A program made the position numbers and the translations under genes. DNA of 13,239 nt. It comes from Acidimicrobiia bacterium. GTDB lineage: Bacteria > Actinomycetota > Acidimicrobiia > Spongiisociales > JAHEDJ01. Position 1 is the first letter of the stretch, and each line of letters opens with the position of its first letter. This document shows positions 6,833-11,683 of this stretch, piece by piece. The notes under the pieces are model-generated. The model was not told where the DNA came from. It saw nothing but the letters and a program-made list of their open reading frames with translations, and ran no database searches. The stretch spans positions 1-13,239 of the forward strand of contig JAUVQS010000030.1 of the NCBI GenBank assembly GCA_030598025.1. Direction: 5' to 3'.

Positions 6833-7485
6833 GCGAAGAACTCCAACTGCGCCGTTTCCTGGAGGCTAGTTGGCTGTGGCGTCGGTTCAGAGTGTTCCGA
6901 TCGGGGGTCGGCCGGCTCGTCCACTGGTGACTCATCGAGGATTCGGCACGCGAGGGCGAAGTCTTCGCGCATGTCGTTGAGAACCCGTTCTCCACCCCGG
7001 AGGGCAGCAGCCGGATGGAATGTCGGTACGACGAAGCGGCCCCACCACGGATAGGCCGTCCCTCGCAGTCGTGTGATGCCGGTGGTCGTCTTGAGGAGAA
7101 GCTTCGAGGCAAAATTACCAAGCGTCATGACCACTGCCGGGTCTATCAGCTTGATCTGCTGAGCCAGATAGCCCTTGCACGCCGTGATCTCCTCCTCGCG
7201 CGGGTCGCGGTTGCCCGGCGGCCGGCATTTGAGAACGTTGGCGATGTAGACATCGTCGCGGGCGATCCCCACCTCGTCTGCCAAACGGTCGAGAAGCCGA
7301 CCCGCCGCACCAACGAACGGTTCGCCCTCCAAATCCTCGTTGCGGCCTGGAGCTTCACCGATGAACATCAAGTCGGCGTCGGAACCGCCGGCGCCGAACA
7401 CGACATTCGTCCTGGTCTCCGCCAGTACACAGGCGGTACAAGAAGCGGCTTCATCCGCCAAGATCTTCAGATCGTCGCTACTCAC
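6829..7485 (-). CDS. udg: Type 4 (UDGa) uracil-DNA glycosylase, 4Fe-4S
   Basis: Removes uracil from DNA as the first step of base excision repair. The 218-residue protein has the family-4 iron-sulfur ligands Cys16, Cys19, Cys87 and Cys103, the active-site block GEAPGRNEDLEGEPFVG at 43-59, NVLKCRPPGNRDP at 83-95, and the second motif FHPAAAL with His157. The final 35 residues are Asp/Glu/Pro/Ser/Thr/Gln-rich and probably disordered. The GTG at 7485 overlaps the stop of the upstream peptidase gene by 8 bases, and a G-rich stretch lies just before it. Its place between a peptidase gene and tsaE has no obvious pathway link; co-expression with the operon is inferred from the overlaps. Confidence 0.94.
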   Translation of the reverse strand: MSSDDLKILADEAASCTACVLAETRTNVVFGAGGSDADLMFIGEAPGRNEDLEGEPFVGAAGRLLDRLADEVGIARDDVYIANVLKCRPPGNRDPREEEITACKGYLAQQIKLIDPAVVMTLGNFASKLLLKTTTGITRLRGTAYPWWGRFVVPTFHPAAALRGGERVLNDMREDFALACRILDESPVDEPADPRSEHSEPTPQPTSLQETAQLEFFA

Positions 7486-8359
7486 CCGATGTCCCCCGTC
7501 GGATCGCGTCCTCGATCGCTCTCGCCGTCACGACAAATGCAGCCTCCGACACTCGATCGAGATCAGCGGGACGATCGCCACAGGAGATCGCGAAGGCCGC
7601 GTCGCCATCATATCGAGTGTGCGCCGGGCGCAAGCAGGCAGCAATCGCATCCTGTGCTCTGATGGCCAATCTCCGCGTCGAGGATCGGTCGAAACCCGCA
7701 TCGGTGATCACGACCACCAGGGTCGTGTTTTCTCCCATCGAGGCGGCCGGGTTGAAGTCGGGCGCATGGTCGCCTCCGGTGAGGGCGTCACCTTCGAGTG
7801 TGAAGACGTCGCCCAGCGCGTTCAGAACGACGAGTGCGGCAACGGTGACACCATCGAGATCGATCGAAGCAGAACCCAATCCACCGGGATGAATACTCTC
7901 GAATCCCCTCCACTTGCCGACTGTGGCCCCCGCTCCGGCTCCAATTGGACCGCCGGCTACCGGTTCCCCGGTGGCCGCCCGATAGGCCAGTGCACCCTGA
8001 TCAGCTCCCGGTCGCGTTGCCGGGTCACCGGCCGCCAGGTCGAAGATGACGGCGGCCGGCACAATGGGAACCGGACCGAGGAGCGTTGGATGTCCGCGAC
8101 CGTCGGCCGCAAGTTCCTGCATCACGCCGTCGGCTGCCGCCAGACCGAACGCACTTCCACCCGTCAACAACAATGCCTGGATCGTCTCGACTCGCATGCC
8201 CGGCTCGAGAAGCGCCGTCTCGCGGGTCCCGGGTGCTGCTCCGCGCACCTCCACTGCCGCGACATTCGGCTCCGGCAACACAACCACGGTGCAGCCGGTT
8301 ACGCCGGAGGGGTGAGTCCAATGGCCCACCTCGACTCCTTCAACTGCCGTCAGAGTCAT
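7478..8359 (-). CDS. P1 family peptidase (DmpA-like self-cleaving aminopeptidase/amidase)
   Basis: Member of the MEROPS S58/P1 group, Ntn-like hydrolases made as a precursor and cut into two chains. Relatives include DmpA (L-aminopeptidase D-Ala-esterase/amidase), BapA-type beta-peptidyl aminopeptidases and NylC. I choose ATG 8359 (293 residues): GAGGAGG stands eight bases upstream and the codon overlaps the alr stop as ATGA. Seen in order: VEVGHWTHPSGVTGCTVVV, LLLTGGSAFGLAAADGVM, GPIGAGAGATVGKW, then GENTTLVVV, where the cleavage before the nucleophile is expected between Asn211 and Thr212, and finally AHTRYDGDAAFA. Substrate is unknown. Its coupling to alanine racemase makes a D-alanine-containing substrate attractive, but that is inference. 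Confidence 0.9.
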   Translation of the reverse strand: MTLTAVEGVEVGHWTHPSGVTGCTVVVLPEPNVAAVEVRGAAPGTRETALLEPGMRVETIQALLLTGGSAFGLAAADGVMQELAADGRGHPTLLGPVPIVPAAVIFDLAAGDPATRPGADQGALAYRAATGEPVAGGPIGAGAGATVGKWRGFESIHPGGLGSASIDLDGVTVAALVVLNALGDVFTLEGDALTGGDHAPDFNPAASMGENTTLVVVITDAGFDRSSTRRLAIRAQDAIAACLRPAHTRYDGDAAFAISCGDRPADLDRVSEAAFVVTARAIEDAIRRGTSGE

Positions 8360-9450
8360 GGCCGATACCTCCTCGGCATACGCGGTCCGATCTGGCACAC
8401 GATCTCATAGTTGATCGTGCCAAGGTGGTCGGCCCACTCCTCGACCGCGACCTCTTCTTCGCCCTGACGTCCGATGAGCACAACCTCGTCTCCGATTTCG
8501 ATGGTGTCGTTGCCTATGTCGACCACGATGTAGTCCATGGTGATGGTGCCTGCCAGCGGGTACCGCTTCCCGCGGATCAGAACCTCGGCGACGGACGAAA
8601 GCGGACGGGGCAGGCCGTCCGCATAGCCAATCGGAACGGAGGCAACCCGACCATCCGCCGGCAGCGGGCGTCGCCTGCCGTAGGAAGGTCGGCTACCGGC
8701 GGGGTGATCCCGAATGTGGGCAACCTCTGAGACAACCTTCATCGCCGGTCGCAAACCCAAGTCGGCTCCCACAGAGGACGCAGGTTGCAGACCGTAGGTC
8801 CCTATGCCCACTCTGACCATGTCGTACCGCGCCTCCGGAAAGCCGATGGCGCCCGCGGTGTTGGCGGCGTGGGCCATCGGGACATCGATCTTCGCGGATC
8901 GCAAAGAGGCCAGGATCTTCTCGAAGCTCTGGATCTGGAGGCGAGTGAACTCGGCATCCTCATCCGCCACGGCGAAATGGGTCCAGATGGCAGCAAGATC
9001 CAACCCGGGAGATTCGCTGATGAGGTGAGCAAACTCGATGGCATCGTCGGCAGAAGAACCAAGCCGATGCATCCCCGTATCCACCTTCAGGTGCACAGGG
9101 ACCGGAGTGGTGGCGACCGCCGCCAGCGCCTCGATCATGGGGCGCGAGTAAACCGTTGGCACGAGATCCCACTGCAAGATCGCCGGTGCAGACCCGACCG
9201 GAGGTTCGGAAAGAAGCAGGATCGGAGCATCTATCCCGGCCTCACGCAATCGAGCGGCTTCGGAGAGCAGAGCGACCGCCAGCCAGGTTGCCCCGGCGTT
9301 GAGCGCGGCTTCGGCAACCGGCACGTCTCCATGACCGTAGGCATCGGCCTTCACAACTGCACACACTGCTGCCGGCGAGACGAGGTCCCTCATCACGGAT
9401 ATGTTGTACGACACCGCCTCGAGATCGATGTCAACCCAGGTCGGCCTCAT
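8356..9450 (-). CDS. alr: Alanine racemase
   Basis: PLP enzyme interconverting L- and D-alanine, supplying D-Ala for peptidoglycan. The 364 residues show the PLP lysine Lys34 in AVVKADAYGHG, VDTGMHRLG at 123-131, RVGIGTYGL at 213-221, the catalytic tyrosine Tyr257 in SYGRR, and PIGYADGLPR and TITMDYIVVD in the C-terminal beta-domain. The ATG at 9450 overlaps the nnr stop as ATGA with AAGGTGG upstream. The nnr-alr pairing is common in Actinomycetota. Confidence 0.97.
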   Translation of the reverse strand: MRPTWVDIDLEAVSYNISVMRDLVSPAAVCAVVKADAYGHGDVPVAEAALNAGATWLAVALLSEAARLREAGIDAPILLLSEPPVGSAPAILQWDLVPTVYSRPMIEALAAVATTPVPVHLKVDTGMHRLGSSADDAIEFAHLISESPGLDLAAIWTHFAVADEDAEFTRLQIQSFEKILASLRSAKIDVPMAHAANTAGAIGFPEARYDMVRVGIGTYGLQPASSVGADLGLRPAMKVVSEVAHIRDHPAGSRPSYGRRRPLPADGRVASVPIGYADGLPRPLSSVAEVLIRGKRYPLAGTITMDYIVVDIGNDTIEIGDEVVLIGRQGEEEVAVEEWADHLGTINYEIVCQIGPRMPRRYRP

Positions 9451-10856
9451 CGGACCACCTTCCCTACTTCACGAGCGAGTGCCGTCGCGGTTACGTTCTC
9501 CCGCTCAGCTAGTTTCGTGCCGGCGATGCCGTGCCAGTAGGCGGCGCTGCGGGCGGCAACCTCATCGGACATACCAGAAGCAACGAAGGCAGCCACGATG
9601 CCGGTCAAGACGTCACCGGTGCCGATGCTGGCAAGTTCAGAGCCGCCGACATTCACAACCCACAAATCGCTTCCGGCGATGAAGGTGGGATTCCCCTTCA
9701 GGAGAACGGTCGCTCCCGTCTCTTTGGCCAGGGCGGCCGCTCCCGAGTAGTCGGCGGGTAGCCCCGTCAGCCGTTGGAACTCGCCGGCATGGGGAGTGAT
9801 GATCGTTGGAGCGCCACGTTCAGTCAGCAGATCGACTCCGTCGAGAGCGTTGATGCCGTCTGCATCCAGCACGAGCGAGCCGGCCCAACGCTCGAGTAGC
9901 ACACGGACGAATCCTTCAACCCCGGGACCAAGTCCGGGACCGACGGCCAAGACATCGAATCGGGAGGCATGGTCGAGCACCTCGATGGCGTCCTGCGAAG
10001 TCGGAACTCCGCCGTTTCCGAAGGCGTGAGTGAGGACCCCGGGAGCCGAAGAGGCGTATGTCTCCTGCGTGTCGGAACGACTGACGATGGCCACGGACCC
10101 GGCGCCGGCGCCGAGCGCCGACCAGGCAGCCAGCAGTGCGGCTCCCGTCATACCCGGAGCGCCCCCAACGAAGGCGACCGAACCAACCGACCACTTGTGA
10201 TCCGTTCGATTTCGCTCCGGAAGAGGAGCATCGAGTCGTTCACATTGAGAGAACTCTGAGTCGCCGTCCGGCAGTCCGATGTCCACCACGTCCACGGCGC
10301 CACAAACATCCGGGCCGACGCCCACCAGGTGGCCGACCTTCTTCGTCTGAAATGTCACCGTGCGATCGGCCCGGAAGCAAGAACCTGAAGATGAGCCATC
10401 GGTGGCATTCAGCCCGCTGGGTACGTCAACCGAGAGCACCCGTCTCGAGAGCTTCGCCCAGGGAATCGCCGCGGCGGGCAAGTCTCCTCGAAACCCGGCG
10501 CCAAAGAGGGCATCGATCACCAGATCGGTGCTCGTGGGTTCGGTCCAGGGGTAGATCGGAACTCCCGCATCGGCCGCCGACTTCGCCGCCCACCTCGCAC
10601 CGTGGGAGCGCGGCTCGGCGAGCGCCCTGACCTCCACCGCAACCCCTCGTTCGATCAGATACCGGGCGGCGACATAACCGTCTCCACCGTTGTTTCCCGG
10701 GCGGGTCAGAACAACGACCCGGGAGCCGTAACCGACGCCCATGTCGGCGGCCGCCAAAGCTACGCCGAGGCCGGCGCGCTCCATCAGTATCTCAACCGCT
10801 TCTGTCGACTTCTCGTCAAGCGCGGCCGATTGGGCGGCGGTAAGGACGGGTTTCAA
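9447..10856 (-). CDS. nnr: Bifunctional NAD(P)H-hydrate repair enzyme (epimerase/dehydratase)
   Basis: Repairs damaged NADHX/NADPHX. The N-terminal epimerase domain (about 1-210, YjeF-N) carries ILMERAG, GNNGGDG at 54-60, IDALFG at 114-119 and VDVPSG at 143-148. The C-terminal ADP/ATP-dependent dehydratase (about 215-469, YjeF-C) carries VGGAPGMTGAA at 230-240, AVGPGLG, LDADGINAL, ITPHAGEF, KGNPTFI and GTGD at 412-415. At 469 residues it is a full fusion. The start is a TTG at 10856: no ATG or GTG exists in frame back to the acpS stop, the protein aligns from MKPVLTAAQ, and no clear Shine-Dalgarno precedes it. Weak initiation is possible. Its stop overlaps alr. Confidence 0.95.
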   Translation of the reverse strand: MKPVLTAAQSAALDEKSTEAVEILMERAGLGVALAAADMGVGYGSRVVVLTRPGNNGGDGYVAARYLIERGVAVEVRALAEPRSHGARWAAKSAADAGVPIYPWTEPTSTDLVIDALFGAGFRGDLPAAAIPWAKLSRRVLSVDVPSGLNATDGSSSGSCFRADRTVTFQTKKVGHLVGVGPDVCGAVDVVDIGLPDGDSEFSQCERLDAPLPERNRTDHKWSVGSVAFVGGAPGMTGAALLAAWSALGAGAGSVAIVSRSDTQETYASSAPGVLTHAFGNGGVPTSQDAIEVLDHASRFDVLAVGPGLGPGVEGFVRVLLERWAGSLVLDADGINALDGVDLLTERGAPTIITPHAGEFQRLTGLPADYSGAAALAKETGATVLLKGNPTFIAGSDLWVVNVGGSELASIGTGDVLTGIVAAFVASGMSDEVAARSAAYWHGIAGTKLAERENVTATALAREVGKVVR

Positions 10857-10860
10857 GAAA

Positions 10861-10925
10861 GGCGCCGGATTTCGAGCACAAGCCGATGATACAAGGCACG
10901 TCCGCCGAGGACCGCCTCCGGCGCC
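10861..10925. repeat. 9-bp inverted repeat upstream of nnr
   Basis: GGCGCCGGA (10861-10869) is repeated inverted as TCCGGCGCC (10917-10925) with a 47-base gap. The left arm ends four bases before the nnr TTG start, so a transcript hairpin could cover the region where a ribosome site would lie. Function is unproven. Confidence 0.4.
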
Positions 10926-10952
10926 TGTACCTGGTACCTGGTACTTGGTACC
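10925..10952. repeat. Four tandem copies of a 7-bp repeat (TGGTACC)
   Basis: In the 111-base gap between acpS and nnr, four consecutive heptamers read CTGTACC, TGGTACC, TGGTACT, TGGTACC. Copies 2 and 4 are identical, copy 3 differs at one base and copy 1 at two. The GGTACC core is itself a palindrome. This may be simple slippage expansion or a short genome-wide repeat; no known operator matches it to my knowledge. Confidence 0.75.
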
Positions 10953-10967
10953 GAGCGGCGGGGCCGC

Positions 10968-11342
10968 TCAGTGCTCCCCGACCGCAACTGCCATGACCAG
11001 GGCAGTGACATCGGTATGGGTGATTGTCACCAGGACTTCCGACACTCCGAGTTGGGCGGCCCGGGCCTTAGCAGTGCCGTACAGATTGACCCGCGGAGCG
11101 CCCCCGCCGGTGATTTCAACGTCCTGCCATCGAATCCTTCGCCATCCAGTGCCCATGCTCTTCATTACCGCCTCTTTACCGGCGAATCGGGCCGCGTAGC
11201 GGCGAGCCGGGTTGGCGAACCGGGATGCATAGGCGCGTTCGTGTTCGGTAAACACCCTCTCCGGGAACCGATCGTACTTCCCGAGAAGCCTCTCCACCCT
11301 GTCGATTTCGGCGAGATCGACGCCGAGTCCGATTATGCGCAT
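10968..11342 (-). CDS. acpS: Holo-[acyl-carrier-protein] synthase
   Basis: Transfers 4'-phosphopantetheine from CoA to the serine of acyl carrier protein, activating fatty acid synthesis. The 124-residue protein has the metal-binding Asp9 in GLGVDLAEIDRVE, FTEHERAYA, and the second metal ligand Glu57 in ARRYAARFAGKEAVMKSMGTG, followed by WQDVEITGGGAPRVNLYG. The terminal segment reads VTITHTDVTALVMAVA, a variant of the usual S-I-S-H-E/D motif. The ATG at 11342 is the only fitting start: an in-frame TGA directly precedes it and the family normally begins there. There is no ribosome-binding sequence. Instead the start codon lies in the 3' arm of a perfect 14-bp hairpin. The gap to nnr is 111 bases. 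Confidence 0.95.
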   Translation of the reverse strand: MRIIGLGVDLAEIDRVERLLGKYDRFPERVFTEHERAYASRFANPARRYAARFAGKEAVMKSMGTGWRRIRWQDVEITGGGAPRVNLYGTAKARAAQLGVSEVLVTITHTDVTALVMAVAVGEH

Positions 11343-11369
11343 TCAGGCAGCATACGCTGCCTGAATGCG
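11338..11369. repeat. Perfect 14-bp inverted repeat covering the acpS start codon
   Basis: The arms CGCATTCAGGCAGC (11338-11351) and GCTGCCTGAATGCG (11356-11369) are perfectly complementary around an ATAC loop. In the acpS transcript this hairpin would include the AUG (11342-11340) in its 3' arm and leave no exposed Shine-Dalgarno. The right half is part of the larger repeat at 11346-11421, so repeat sequence appears to have formed or invaded the 5' end of the gene. Confidence 0.9.
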
Positions 11370-11421
11370 TTACTCCCCGCGTAGCGGGGAGCGCGCATCT
11401 AATTTCAGCTTAGGGCTGGCG
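11346..11421. repeat. Intergenic palindromic repeat, copy 1
   Basis: A 76-base unit made of a small palindrome (GCAGC-ATAC-GCTGC), a strong hairpin CTCCCCGC-GTA-GCGGGGAG (11373-11391) with an outer ATGCG/CGCAT stem, and a tail GCTTAGGGCTGGCG. The first 55 bases match copy 2 (11462-11516) at 50 of 55 positions, and the changes fall mostly in the loops. Such non-coding palindromes resemble REP/BIME-type or small non-autonomous elements. I recognise no named family. Confidence 0.85.
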
Positions 11422-11459
11422 TACTGCGTAATTCCCGCGCAGCGGGAACATGCGCCATT
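11417..11459. repeat. Diverged middle hairpin of the repeat cluster
   Basis: TTCCCGC-GCA-GCGGGAA (11432-11448) with an outer TGGCG/CGCCA stem (11417-11421 and 11453-11457). It aligns with the central hairpin of copies 1 and 2 and sits 59 and 57 bases from them, but the arms have changed in a compensating way (TTCCC/GGGAA for CTCCCC/GGGGAG), so the pairing is kept while the sequence drifts. Confidence 0.7.
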
Positions 11460-11461
11460 TG

Positions 11462-11535
11462 GGCAGCATACGCTGCTCCAATGCGTTACTCCCCGCAAAG
11501 CGGGGAGCGCGCATCTGGTCGGCTTAGGATTGGCG
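11462..11535. repeat. Intergenic palindromic repeat, copy 2
   Basis: Second copy of the unit at 11346-11421: GGCAGCATACGCTGC, the hairpin CTCCCCGC-AAA-GCGGGGAG (11489-11507) with an outer ATGCG/CGCAT stem, and the tail GCTTAGGATTGGCG. It starts 116 bases after copy 1. The three-base loop differs (AAA for GTA) but both stems are perfect. Confidence 0.85.
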
Positions 11536-11538
11536 GAA

Positions 11539-11671
11539 TGCCATCGCTCCCCCATTTGGGGGGATCATCCTCCGCAACTCGCCAAGAGCCCCCCTACCCG
11601 TTGCGATCGCAACGGGCCCCTTCCCCCCCACGCTCACTTCGTTCGCTGAGGGGGACCAACAGCGGATGGCA
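11539..11671. repeat. Nested hairpin cluster downstream of glmS
   Basis: An outer inverted pair TGCCATCGCT (11539-11548) and AGCGGATGGCA (11661-11671), complementary except for one bulged base, encloses three hairpins: CCCCC-ATTT-GGGGG (11549-11562), the perfect palindrome CCCGTTGCGATCGCAACGGG (11597-11616), and a C-run/G-run stem (C at 11623-11629 with G at 11650-11654). The right end is 12 bases past the glmS stop, so it could end glmS transcription, although no T-tract is seen. It could equally be a small palindromic element. There is no protein-coding signal in the 341-base gap 11343-11683. Confidence 0.6.
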
Positions 11672-11683
11672 GCGCCGAAGACG

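Noticed and set aside
7340..8410. A 356-codon plus-strand open frame opposite udg and the P1 peptidase.
   Set aside because: Both minus-strand genes have conserved motifs along their length. The plus product is Arg/Ser-rich with no domain pattern, as expected for an antisense shadow.
11365..11516. Three spaced hairpin repeats that look like a short type I-E CRISPR array (CTCCCCGC-NNN-GCGGGGA cores, 57-59 base pitch).
   Set aside because: The repeats differ from each other, the would-be spacers share sequence (GGCAGCATACGCTGC precedes two repeats and GCTTAGG-TTGGCG-like tails follow two), and there are no cas genes or leader. It fits a palindromic repeat cluster better.
11365..11649. Open reading frames on both strands in the acpS-glmS gap, starting MRYSPRSGERA or MRYSPQSGERA.
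   Set aside because: They are translations of the repeat copies themselves, have no ribosome site, low-complexity ends and no family resemblance.
11539..11671. Possible tRNA or tRNA-like gene because of the cloverleaf layout.
   Set aside because: Stems are the wrong sizes, there is no T-loop GTTCRANNC in place, no anticodon-type arm and no CCA-like end.
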